A stretch of DNA of 64,000 nucleotides from Nematostella vectensis (GCF_932526225.1 NC_064038.1:6752570-6816569), one strand, 5' to 3'; positions 9,320-18,751 are shown, counted from the stretch's first letter. Numbers and translations: made by a program. Notes: a model not told the origin generated them from the letters alone.

Positions 9320-9889
9320 ATGGAGGAACCTCAAGGAAGTACTAGTGCCCAGCCTGCCGGAACGTCAGCGGAACCTGCTCAAGAACCTGCACGTACGCCT
9401 TCGGCGTTGGCGGAGAGAATCACGAGCCCCGAACCACCCGTGACCCGGCCTAAACTCCCTGGGCGAGTTGAAGCTGGAAGGCGCTTGGCAAAGTGGAACC
9501 GAATTAACAGAGCGAAGAAAGAGACACTTCGTGTCGCGCAGTCGCCGGTGGCCCCGGGGCCGAGCGAGCCGCAGGGCTTGCGCGCCGACGATGCGGCAAG
9601 CGCTGGCATCGCACACACACCAGTCCCGGAAAGCAACTCTGCCTGGTCGGCTTGCTTGGTTATCGGGCTCGCTAGTCTCCTAGTGTCATTGATCGGCCTC
9701 TACACACGTAGGCGGGAGCTGGCTGCCGCGTTCACTCGTACACCAGCTGTTAACCAGCGAGCTACCGAAGGTGCCGACGGCGTGACTCCGCCCCCAGGGC
9801 CGCCGCTGGCGGCCGCACAGCAGACCAAGGACCGCGTTCCAGCGGCAGCGCTTCGCGCTCCCGGATCTCGGCTGTTATCCATGGAGTAA
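9320..9889 (+). CDS. Single-pass membrane protein
   Basis: A protein of 189 residues from the ATG at 9320; a GTG two codons earlier is in frame but less likely. Residues 1-100 are Pro/Ala/Glu-rich and look disordered. One clear transmembrane helix (CLVIGLASLLVSLIGLY) at about 110-128 is followed by a basic stop-transfer motif (TRRREL) and a second Pro-rich tail. The type suggests a virion membrane or entry-associated protein, but no family is recognised. It lies in line with the preceding and following genes on the same strand. Confidence 0.6.
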   Translation: MEEPQGSTSAQPAGTSAEPAQEPARTPSALAERITSPEPPVTRPKLPGRVEAGRRLAKWNRINRAKKETLRVAQSPVAPGPSEPQGLRADDAASAGIAHTPVPESNSAWSACLVIGLASLLVSLIGLYTRRRELAAAFTRTPAVNQRATEGADGVTPPPGPPLAAAQQTKDRVPAAALRAPGSRLLSME

Positions 9890-9939
9890 GCAGACATTTA
9901 GACACGAGGGCCCCACCCATATCCGCACGTGCGTACATA

Positions 9940-10164
9940 ATGTCGACGACGCAGCAGAGCAAGATCACAAAGACCATCACCGACGCCGCAGTCATAACCG
10001 GCCTCGTCGCCGGTATCGGCTGGGTTGGGCGCAAGATCTTACGCGAGGACTTCACCAAAGACCCCTCCGCGAACGCCATGAACTACGCAAAAATGACTGC
10101 CGCCGTTTCAGGTGCTGTCGCTTTGAAGGGTAACCTTGAGGACCAGAAGATCCTGCCCATGTAG
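9940..10164 (+). CDS. Small membrane protein, 74 residues
   Basis: An ATG-started short frame with a hydrophobic helix (VITGLVAGIGWVGRKIL, about 18-34) and a second weaker Ala/Val-rich segment (MTAAVSGAVAL, about 52-62) divided by a charged loop. Its compact form and place in a same-strand gene series support a real gene. Function unknown; small helical membrane proteins are common in DJR viruses. Confidence 0.55.
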   Translation: MSTTQQSKITKTITDAAVITGLVAGIGWVGRKILREDFTKDPSANAMNYAKMTAAVSGAVALKGNLEDQKILPM

Positions 10165-10240
10165 TAGTGTAGGCCGTGTATTAGACTCGTGCGCGCTTTG
10201 CGCATACACACTGCACGCGAAGTGTGCTTCGCACAAACAT

Positions 10241-10650
10241 GGCCTCTATCGCGATTTTGGTTGGCGGCGCGTCCTAAACGCGACTGCATTCGTTGGTGGC
10301 AACTACCTCGCAAAGTTCCTGTCGAACGATGATGCCCCGCCTTAGCTGAGAAGGTGAGGCACGACAAGGCCCTAGAGAAATACCAACAAGACTATGGACG
10401 CTACCAACAGCGGCGACAAAAAATCCTCGATTGGCAAGCTCAAAGTCGCGAGAGAGGGTCCCTCGCAAAGCAGAACTTCACCGACACCGACTACGCGCTC
10501 AAACTCTACAACCAGACCTCCCTGGAGTCGATGCGGGCCCCCGAGCAGTCCGACTACTACGTCCCCAGCAAAACGCAGAAGAACGCCGAGTTGGCGTACA
10601 TAGGCGCCGGCGCTCTCGCCATCGGCGACGCAGCTAGCCGCTTGCTGTGA
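10241..10650 (+). pseudogene. Small membrane/coiled-coil gene broken by frameshifts
   Basis: Three consecutive reading frames each look coding. An ATG at 10239-10241 opens a Gly-rich hydrophobic start in one frame, ending at a TAA near 10274. The next frame continues a plausible hydrophobic segment (AFVGGNYLAKFL) up to a TAG near 10343. A third frame then carries a long Gln/Arg-rich helix (EKYQQDYGRYQQRRQK) to a TGA at 10648-10650. No single frame covers the region and there are no splice signals, so I read this as one gene broken by at least two indels. Function unknown; it resembles the small helix-bearing proteins beside it. Confidence 0.5.
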
Positions 10651-10659
10651 TGCAGCTGC

Positions 10660-10788
10660 CGTCGAAACGCGTATACGTACGTATGCGTCTAGGCGGCCTT
10701 TTCCCATGCTGCGCGTATACGTACGCCGAAGGCGAGCAGACGGCATCCGCCTGTTGGAGACTGATTCCCCCGTCGCGATACGCACGTA
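10660..10788. promoter_or_regulatory. Integrase upstream region with paired CGTATACGTACG motifs
   Basis: Between the broken small gene and the integrase ATG, two copies of GCGTATACGTACG lie about 45 bp apart, each largely self-complementary. They occupy the space expected for a promoter. Direct evidence is only repetition and symmetry. Confidence 0.35.
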
Positions 10789-11745
10789 ATGGCCCGCCGG
10801 AACGGCAAGGGCATGTCCGACGAAGAACTCGATGCGATCCTTCGCCCTATATACTACGCCAGAGGTGGCTTCCAGGGAGTGATTGCTCTGCATGCCAAAC
10901 TTCCCAAGGGCTCAGCCTCCATAGATCGAGTGCGCAGGTGGGTAAGCTCGCAGCCCGTCGGGGGCTACACACAGACGCCCCCTCCTCCGACTACCTACGC
11001 CCACTTCTCGGAGCAGATACCAAACCGTATCCACCAGTCGGACCTGCTATTCTTGCCAACAGACCGCGGGTACAAGTATGCCCTGACTGTCGTTGACGTT
11101 GCTTCACGATATAAAGTCGTCCGCCCTCTGAGGACTAAGAGCGCGGCCGTCGTCTCTCGCGGACTCGCTGGCATCTATGCAGAGGGACCTCTCACATGGC
11201 CTAAAGTCCTCATGGTTGATGACGGCACGGAGTTCAAGGGTGCTACCACGAAGCTCCTAACAGACCACGGGGTGGAGGTCCGACGGGCTGAGCCAGGGCA
11301 CCACAGGAGCCAAGCTTTCGCCGAGTCTTTCCATCGCTGGCTGGCGCAGCGCCTATTTCGTGCGCAGTACTCGAAGGAGCTTGCGTCCGGCAAGACAAAC
11401 CGCGAGTGGGTTACTGCTTTGCTAATCGTCATCTCGGACATGAACGCAACGAAGACTCGCATGACTGGCCTTGCGCCTGAGGACGCCATAAAGCTGAGGC
11501 GCGTGCCTCTTAAAGCCGAAAAGCCCCCCTTAGAGGTCGGAACGGAGGTGTACATCGCCGTAAACGAGGAAGACCTTCAGGACAAGGGCCGACGGCGAGC
11601 GACGGACCCGTGGTGGAAAAGCAGGGCATACCCAATACTAAAGAGGGTCATGGAGCCCGAACAGCCAGTGTTGTATTACACGGCGTACTCTAAGCACGGC
11701 TTCACGCGATCGCAGTTGCGTAGCGTGACGCCAGCGCCACGCTAG
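10789..11745 (+). CDS. Retroviral-type (rve) integrase
   Basis: A 318-residue DDE integrase, the enzyme that joins Polinton ends to host DNA. An N-terminal helical region (to about 50) is followed by a Pro-rich linker and the catalytic core: Asp85 in HQSDLLFL, a typical KYALTVVDVASRY strand, Asp144 in MVDDGTEF and Glu179 in AFAESFHRW, with D-E spacing near the canonical 35. A C-terminal beta-rich, basic domain follows (TEVYIAVNEEDL to the end). The frame is intact with an ATG start, and the stop lies about 7 bp from the end of the convergent polymerase/helicase gene. All three acidic residues are present, so this protein could be active even though other genes are broken. Confidence 0.93.
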   Translation: MARRNGKGMSDEELDAILRPIYYARGGFQGVIALHAKLPKGSASIDRVRRWVSSQPVGGYTQTPPPPTTYAHFSEQIPNRIHQSDLLFLPTDRGYKYALTVVDVASRYKVVRPLRTKSAAVVSRGLAGIYAEGPLTWPKVLMVDDGTEFKGATTKLLTDHGVEVRRAEPGHHRSQAFAESFHRWLAQRLFRAQYSKELASGKTNREWVTALLIVISDMNATKTRMTGLAPEDAIKLRRVPLKAEKPPLEVGTEVYIAVNEEDLQDKGRRRATDPWWKSRAYPILKRVMEPEQPVLYYTAYSKHGFTRSQLRSVTPAPR

Positions 11746-11794
11746 CGCCACCCTAGCGTGACCAGCGCTTGTGCCTTCTATTGCAGCTGAGGCA

Positions 11795-12757
11795 CTAGAG
11801 TCTGACATTCCACTTGTAGTGACCCTGACTGTCGTCCCGCCGGTCGATACTGAAGCATTGGGGATGACTCTTGGTGTACCCCTGAAGCAGAAGCTGAGTG
11901 CCACAGAGCGTGCACTTCTTTTCCGCGTCAGCAATCATGCCAAGTACGTGGTCTACCGTCAGAACGTGGTGCGGCCCCGTGTACTTCGTGCGACCCTTTT
12001 GCCTGTCGTCTATAGCGTATCGCTTGATTCGCGCTATAATGAGCTCTTCACTGTGCGTAGCCTGCAGTCCTGTGGGAACCAAGGCACCTGGGGTGTCATC
12101 GGGGGGGATCACGCGGACTATCTGGTCGGCGAGCCGCACGCGGGAGATGTACACAGCATTCGTGATCCAGCCCTCTAAGCTGTGGTCTATGATAAACAGA
12201 CGCCTTAGAGTCTGGATGGTCTTGCCCTGCACCCGGTGGACTGTCCCCCAGCCCGCGTATTTCCACTCGAGGGGAAGCCCGTTAAGGACCACGCCGAGAG
12301 GGACCTCGACTACCGTGCCTTTGTACGCGTCGACCTTCTCACCCCTTTTGCCTGGCACGGGCACCGGCCGCCCTTGCTTGCGATAACGATGCGCGACGCT
12401 AGGATCGGGGTCAAAGCGGATGGTTGCTGGCAGTCGGGGGTAGTTTTTCCTGTGGTGCTCTACCAATCGCTGCTGAACAAGGGCCCCCATCTTGTTGGTC
12501 GAGCACACCCACATATCGCTTGGGTGGGCCTGCTCGATCGCCGCGTCGAACGCCACCCCATCCCACTCCTCTCGAAACACCTCAAGCTGTTGGGAGTCTG
12601 GCTGACACCAAATCCGGCCCTTTATGTCGTGCAGCCTGGAGGAGCGGGCGGCAGAGCCGCAGTAGCATGTACTGTACGGCTTTCCGCAGTCTTCACACAG
12701 GCAGCGGTAGTCGGACTCGAACCAGCGGATGTTCCCTTGTGCCCACTCCTTGAGCAT
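11795..12757 (-). pseudogene. Segment: helicase domain 2A and HNH-like tail
   Basis: The same frame as the preceding piece, 320 codons from an internal Met. A Cys-rich insert (CEDCGKPYSTCYCG, about 20-33) precedes the helicase motifs VHRVQGKTI and ITNAVYISRVR, which match SF1 motifs V-VI. The C-terminus has CTLCG, then FSIDRRDDSQGH and KWNV, the order seen in HNH/treble-clef nucleases. A TAG cuts the domain before its second CxxC, which lies in the next few codons. Losing it should prevent zinc binding, so the nuclease-like tail is probably non-functional here. Confidence 0.7.
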
Positions 12758-12781
12758 ATCGTGAGGCCCCTCTTTATCTCC

Positions 12782-14020
12782 TTAGGGCGGGACCTGCCCA
12801 TAGTCGCCACAACACACTACCTGACACGGCCGCGTGGCGAGATACCCTAGGATGGCGCGTAGCACTTTAGTCTGCACCTTACAGCACTCGTCAATGATGA
12901 TTACTTCTGCGAGACGGTCGAGTTTGTGCCCCAGCTCGGAAGGTCTCCACTCCTCTATCGGCTTCTCCGCTGGTATGCAGAGGTAGTGGTGGTAGGTTTG
13001 AGCGCGCACCGCGAGGCGCGGGTTGTTGCGATGGTCGTGGGCGAGGTCGTTCTCGGGGGTGAGCACCACAACGTTACGGCCACGAAACATGCTCACCGCC
13101 CACTCGGTCTTCCCCGATCCACCCTGGCCGGCTAGATACATCCTCGCAGAGGTTTCGGCCACCAGATCGCACGGCAGGCTCGGCGTAGTGCTTGGCTCCC
13201 TAGCCAAGCACCCCGACCTCTTCGGACCCCAAGCCGCTTCGGGCCGCCACTCGTACCCAGGCCTCTTGTGGCGCCACTCTCCATACCTCGGATTTCGCTC
13301 CACGAGCTTCACACCACTGGGCACCGCCTTTGCGTATATGGCATCTGTGCACACCCGGAGGACGTCTTCGCGAGGGATCCGCCTCAACATGCGTCGCAAC
13401 GCTATGTTTGTGTACGCCAAGACGAAGGTCCTGATATGGTACCATTGTGAGCGCCGGACACCGTCTTTGTATTGGATCAGATGAGCCCCGTCGGCATGCT
13501 CGAAGTTAAGTAAGTGGTCGGTGCCCGCAAGGAGGTTTGTCAGATACGCGGCTTCTTCACGGTCGCGGACTACTATCGAGGACTCGTCGCCATGGCGAGC
13601 GCACTTGCCTACGAAACGGACAGCGAGATCTAGACCCTGCGAGTCTTCGCCGCCGGGGCCGGAGTGGGGGAACTTGATGGAGTCCTTTTTTCCGACGCTA
13701 TACAACACCTCCCTCGCTGCGGCCATGGCGAGGTCCCCCGAGTCTAGCAGGTCCTTGAGCTCTGGCGTGGTGATCCAGCCCTCGTTTTGTTCCAAGTGCT
13801 GCCCTACCCTCCCGGAAGTGTAGGGGTGGCAGGCCTCAGAGAACCCCCACTCGGTCAACTGAATGGCCCCGGTCAGTTGAAGAACCTCGCTCAATGGCCG
13901 TCCCGCAACATCTGCGATACGATACACGTTCGTAGGGAAGCCGTATTTCCGTACCAGATCAATGGCGTCCGAGGCGCCGCCGAAGACACTGTCCTCGCAT
14001 CCTAGGTACGCCGCACGCAT
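12782..14020 (-). pseudogene. Segment: polymerase palm-like region plus helicase domain 1A
   Basis: The longest uninterrupted piece of the fused replication gene, 412 codons. Residues 1-220 are polymerase-like with a helix-rich block (FVLAYTNIALRRML) leading to VCTDAIYA at 223-230. This resembles the helix-strand-motif C arrangement of family B polymerases but has a single core Asp-Ala in place of Asp-Thr-Asp. From about 297 the Walker A motif GQGGSGKT, a DECC Walker B (377-380) and motif III GDYGQVPP (405-412) mark an SF1 (Pif1/RecD-like) helicase. The TAA follows immediately and the same frame continues. Family B assignment is an inference; the helicase is secure. Confidence 0.75.
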
Positions 14021-15323
14021 GTCGTGTCACGCATGTCAGACCCTTCTGTTTATAAAGCGGATGAGCATCTCTCGCACCTTTGCCTCGTGCGTCTTTGCGG
14101 CGGCACTGGTAGCGCGAGGCGCTGCCCCTCCCTGACATAACGAACGGAGCTCCCTCTCAGCCTCGAAGTCTAGGCCGTGGACGCTCGCGATCGCAGGTGG
14201 TTCAGTCGGAAGCTCCGCCCAGGCGTGGTTATTGTGGCTGGGATGCGGATTTGTGTGTACCCCCTCTCGTACCTCCCCGAGTCCCACAGGACGTTGCCTA
14301 GGGCGTCCACGGCTACCAGCTTTATCCCGAGCTTCTTTTCCATCTCAAAGAGGTCTTCTCTGGTGCATTCCGTAGTGGCCAGCTTCTTGTCGAATCGCTC
14401 GAGGATCTTGCCCCGTGTCTTGGTTAGACCAAGGGAGCGCGAGGTGCCGCGGTTCCTCAAGAAGTCGGCAACGTAGCTCACAACACAGTTAACAAAGGCG
14501 TCACTCCCCTCTCGCACAAACATTGGCCCAGGCTCACCATTTTGCTCAGGTAAAGGGCGAAGCTCGTATCTCACGTAGACGAAGTACTCTCGCCCTTTCT
14601 CCCAAATACCCGCATCGATGCCTTCCAGGGTGCCGACTGCGATTTGGCCCCCCCTTTTGACTAACGACCCACCGATCTTGTGCTCCGAGCGCCCTTCCTC
14701 CTCTGTGATTGGCGCCAATGGACCTGCTGGGGCCTTACCAACGACCGTGAAGAGTCTGTAACGCCGGTCGGGGTCTACCATCTCGAGCACCAGCGGAAGC
14801 ACTGCGTTCGCCCGCAGAGACTCTCGCTCGTGTGAGAACCACTACACCGAGCCGTCGTCATTAATATCAGGCCCCCGCACAACCGGCTTTAGAGCAATGA
14901 CACCTGTTCCACCAAGATCTCGTATCTCCTGGTAAACACTGGCGCTTATGTCTTGGCCCCGTAGAGTGGCATCCACGCTTGGGAACCGAAGATGGGCGCC
15001 GCCGACGAAGAGAGAGTAGTACTTCTCGGGGTCTAAGCTCTCTGGGCCCTCTTGCCGCCGTCCCGGCAGCAGAGGGTCGAACTCGCGCCAGACCTCCTCC
15101 GTCCACACCTTCTCCGGTACGAGCGGCTTAAGCAGCCTGTGTTTGACATCGTCGGGGATGTCCTCGTCCAGGATGTTCTGGACCAGCCCTGCCAGTACGG
15201 CGGGCGCCTCTTTGTCACGCATGCTATCGAGAATCTCCTCTATGTGGGCGTCCATGTTTGGGCACACCTTGAGCCACCCAGTCTCTAACTGAGAGTTTAG
15301 GTATGCCCTGCGCCACCCAGTCT

Positions 15324-15668
15324 CTAATTGACCGCACCGCGGGCTGCGATGTCATACAGGACGAGTGCGAACCATTTCCGAGCGCGCCTCTCGATGCCAC
15401 GCATCCTCTGCCCTTTACGATTCGCTCCGCAGGGGCGGCACAGCCGCGTCTCCGACTGAGTCCCTATGCCGCAGACCCTACACGGCACGGGGAGGGGGCT
15501 GCCCTTACGGAGCCTTTGGAGGTGCAACTTGCAGTAGGTGTCCATGCACCTCCGGCCGCACGTGTTTGCGTGGCCGATCTTTATCCACCCGCAGTAATCT
15601 CTTCCGCACTTCATCCTTCGAACGCTCGGTATACCACAGGACAGACGGATGTCTAATTGCAAGTCCAA
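15324..15668 (-). CDS. Cysteine-rich zinc-binding protein
   Basis: A 114-residue protein with a dense Cys/His pattern: CGRDYC, CGRRCMDTYCKLHLQRLR, CRVCG and CRPCG. This is enough for two or three treble-clef or zinc-ribbon sites. The C-terminus is basic (RMRGIERRARKW). The ATG is at the right edge, just inside the terminal repeat. It could bind DNA or RNA near the element end, for example as a regulator, but no family is assigned. The stop lies about 57 bp from the start of the polymerase gene on the same strand. Confidence 0.6.
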   Translation of the reverse strand: MDLQLDIRLSCGIPSVRRMKCGRDYCGWIKIGHANTCGRRCMDTYCKLHLQRLRKGSPLPVPCRVCGIGTQSETRLCRPCGANRKGQRMRGIERRARKWFALVLYDIAARGAVN

Positions 15669-15671
15669 CGC

Positions 15672-15949
15672 CTAATTAATTATTCATGCACGCGAAACAC
15701 CTGCAGCCCCAATTAATTATTCATGCACGCGAAACACCTGCAGCCCTAATTGATTATTCATGTACGCGAAATCTATTTGGCCTACATTAGCTTCTGCCGA
15801 TTGTTTATGTACGTGAAACCGTTTTGGCCTACATTAGCTTTTGCCGATTTGCATTATCTGCCTGATATATAGAGACGGGGCTGGGAGGCCCGGAGGGGCA
15901 ATCCGATCCTCCCAGGCCGTTTCACTGAGCCCCCCCAGTCCCCCCCCCC
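15672..15949. repeat. Right terminal inverted repeat
   Basis: The complement matches the left end: a C-tract of ten, AGT, seven C, then the same GC-rich hairpin and the CTCTATATATCAGGCAG block. It is longer than the left copy because two internal segments are duplicated: one containing CGGCAAAAGCTAATGTAGGC and one containing GCTGCAGGTGTTTCGCG. Confidence 0.93.
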
Positions 15950-16815
15950 TAGCTACTAGGCTACAACTAGGCTATTCGGATGGAAAAGGTTTGGGCTAGC
16001 TACTAGGCTACAAGTAGGCTATTCGGATGGATAAGGATTGGGCTAGCTACTAGGATACAAGTAGGCTATTCGGATCGATAAGGTTTGGGCTAGCTACTAG
16101 GCTACAAGTAGGCTATTCGGATGGATAAGGTTTGGGCTAGCTACTAGGCTACAACTAGGCTATTCGGATGGATAAGGTTTGGGCTAGCTACTAGGCTACA
16201 AGGGCTATTCGGATGGATAAGGTTTGGGCTAGCTACTAGGCTACAATTAGGCTCGGATGGATAAGGTTTTGGCTAGCTACTAGGCTACAAGTAGGCTATT
16301 CGGATGGATAAGGTTTGGGCTAGCTACTAGCTACTAGGCAACAAGTAGGCTATTCGGATGGATAAAGTTTTGGCTAGCTACTAGGCTACAAGTAGGCTAT
16401 TCGGATGGATAACGTTTGGGCTAGCTACTAGCTACTAGGTAACAAGTAGGCTATTCGGATGGATAAGGTTTGGGCTAGCTACTAGGCTACAAGTAGGCTA
16501 TTCGGATGGATAAGGTTTGGGCTAGCTACTAGCTACTAGGCAACAAGTAGGCTATTCGGATGGATAAGGTTTGGGCTAGCTACTAGGCTACAGGTAGGCT
16601 ATTCGGTTGGATTAGGTTTGGGCTAGCTACTAGGCTACAAGTAGGCTATTCGGATGGATAAGGTTTGGGCTAGCTACTAGGCTACAAGTAGGCTATTCGG
16701 ATGGATAAGGTTTGGGCTAGCTACTAGGCTACAAGTAGGCTATTCGGATGGATAAGGTTTGGGCTAGCTACTAGGCTACAAGTAGGTTATTCGGATGGAT
16801 AGGGTTGGGGTAAGC
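15949..16815. repeat. 47-bp satellite array, right part
   Basis: About eighteen copies of the same 47-bp unit found left of the element. Some copies carry an extra CTAGCTACTAG duplication or a short deletion. The array restarts with (C)TAGCTACTAGG directly after the C-tract of the element, duplicating CTAGCT relative to the left flank. Confidence 0.95.
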
Positions 16816-16835
16816 TAAGTACACTCTTTGATTTT

Positions 16836-17042
<207 letters not shown>

Positions 17043-17951
17043 AATAAGCCTGGTAATGTCCCAAAAAGATGACCGGCCCAGCCCCAACTGAAAATTAGAT
17101 GTTCTTACCAAAAAAAGTGTATCAAGTGTTCATTTTATCCGAGTTCGAGTTAGCGGGGCTCCACTGTTGGGTAGGTGCGAGAAATTTTAAAACAACCAAG
17201 ACATTGTTTCAAGGGAAGTCGAAATTTGAGGTTTTTACATAAAACTGATTAACAAAATGATAAGCGGTGTCTACAATCAATGGTAATAACAAAGCATGTG
17301 ATCTTTTTTTATTACAAATAATATTAATCTAGTTACTGTATAAATCATAGTACACAGTGGCACGTTGGACATGTTATTCTGTTATAAGCGGTGCATTGAT
17401 TCGCCGTAACTGTCTTGTTTTTTACATGAGTTGTATGGAGGCTGCCTGAAGCGCCTTACCATGCCTTCAACTCGATCACGTCTGAATCTGCGCTCTCGTA
17501 ATTCAGCATCTAGCTGCGATGAGAGTGATGAGCTACTCGAATTTGATTTCTTTGTTTTATTTTCATTTTATTTTATCTGACGGCTTTCGCGCGCGCGTAG
17601 CATTATAGACGCTGTGGGCATGCAAAATAGTTTATTGAGCTGGCTATCGTAACGTCCCTTCTCACCTCCCACTACAAATAAATCCAAATCTTATTCTTCT
17701 TTTAGGTTTGGTAACGCAGTGTTTCTAATAAATCAACTATTTTTCTCTTTATCCAAAATTATAATGCTTTTGAAAAGGGCGTCTCAATTTCGTTTCCTAA
17801 ATCGCTTTTATCTACTAAAGTAGAAAACGCGATGTTGAATTGAAAAATGAAATCTGACGCAAAAAATTAAAGCGCAGTTAAAAAAAAAAACGACGGGACG
17901 TAAAAGCAAAGACGTATTTTATAAAGATAGTATATTTAAGGCCAGTTTTTC

Positions 17952-18751
17952 TCATGGATCGCATGCCTTTAGAATCTTTCTACTTATAGCTTTACGCGGG
18001 ATGACAATAGCCAAGTTCCCGAGCTGGAGCTTTTGCAAACTCTCTTTGCTCCTCTTTTCCGGTAGGAAAACCATTGCTTTGGATCGCGGGCTCAAGGCTG
18101 CGCATGCGCACCCGTCATGCAGCACCATGTCTATGGTCACGTGTTTCTTCTTTTCGGGTTTCTTGTCGTCGTTGATGGCAGTGACTTCGTCATAGTACTC
18201 GAGCATGCGCACTGAGCCATCTTTCATCATTCGGATGCCGATTGCTGAGAAAAGAAAAGATAAGCATTAACTTTGAAGGCTTACTAAAGATTGGGTCCAG
18301 AAATGCATCGATAATAATTTTAGAAGTTTTTTTAAGACAGAGGCAAGTAAAAAAGGTACATCAAATGATTGAAAATTTTAACAAATTTGATGCATTAGCT
18401 ACATATCGAAGACACAAGTTTAAAAGTTGTGATTAGCCTAATCCTCGCAATAAGGAGATTGCATAGCATTTGGAAGTCCACTTTAATAATTTTCTTGCTT
18501 ATTTCGCCGTTATACGGTGTCTGGGCTTTACACAAACTTGCAGACAACCTTGTGTTTATTTCGTGGCAGACATTTTGAAAAGGCCCCAGAAGCCCTCGTT
18601 AGCCACCGCCACAGGCATTGGATCATTGCAACACAGGGTACCCATCACCTACCCGTCTCGGTCTTGCATAGGAGTGGTATGATGTCTTTGTCTACAGCAT
18701 TTAGACACACAGGGCACCCAGGGCCAGACGGATTGGTAGGCTTGGGCGACT
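17952..18751 (-). CDS. Macroglobulin exons 38-39: NTR-like C-terminus
   Basis: Exons 18653-18751 and 17952-18244 (TGA at 17952-17954). The pattern CPVC...PLLCKTETG followed by [20 protein letters not shown] and a Cys-Ala-Cys pair ([16 protein letters not shown]) matches the Cys and strand layout of NTR/C345C domains. These end complement C3-C5 and bind convertase partners. Phases agree with the preceding exon. Identification of NTR rests on pattern only. Confidence 0.65.

Larger units (their letters stand above)
3341..15068. repeat. Dispersed 13-bp near-palindrome, 11 copies
   Basis: Consensus TGCCGGAACGGCA (arms TGCCG/CGGCA around GRA). Copies: 3341-3353, 4028-4040, 5478-5490 (reverse), 6404-6416 (reverse), 7979-7991, 8725-8737, 9133-9145, 9204-9216, 9355-9367, 10795-10807 and 15056-15068 (reverse), each with zero to two changes. 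They fall in different codon frames and on both strands, so DNA rather than protein is being repeated. Most lie within about 200 bp of a proposed gene start; the copy at 7979 ends on the A of the ATPase ATG. Confidence 0.75.
11753..15267 (-). pseudogene. Polymerase-like / SF1 helicase / HNH fusion gene, broken
   Basis: One long coding track read through several lesions: in-frame TAG at 14842-14844, a frameshift between about 14287 and 14170, TGA at 14036-14038 and 14027-14029, TAA at 12782-12784 and TAG at 11795-11797. The N-terminal part (15267 to about 14170) is unrecognised except for general similarity in layout to viral polymerases. A palm-like segment with VCTDAIYA, in the place of the family-B motif C, lies at about 13330-13352. 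The SF1 helicase follows: GQGGSGKT (13106-13129), DECC, GDYGQVPP just before the TAA, and after it VHRVQGKT and YISRVR. The C-terminus is HNH-like with CTLC and FSIDRRDDSQGH; the second Cys pair (CLSC) sits just past the TAG. It is probably the element's replication protein, inactive in this copy. Confidence 0.72.
2351..15949. mobile_element. Polinton/Maverick-like virus-derived element
   Basis: A 13.6-kb GC-rich block bounded by matching inverted termini and a CTAGCT duplication (5-6 bp, the last base being ambiguous with the C-tract). Polintons typically make 6-bp duplications. Gene content fits a Polinton-like virus: an rve-type integrase, an FtsK/HerA-type ATPase next to a capsid-like protein, a minor-capsid-like protein, small membrane proteins, and a polymerase/helicase gene on the opposite strand. 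Genes lie in both orientations and lack introns, unlike the surrounding host genes. Several genes are interrupted, so the copy is probably no longer autonomous. No cysteine protease was found. The overall class is well supported; the exact lineage (Polinton, adintovirus-like or another Polinton-like virus) is not decided here. Confidence 0.88.

Noticed and set aside
11771-12850. Plus-strand frames of 135-204 codons
   Set aside because: They overlap the helicase motifs on the other strand and carry no motif of their own.
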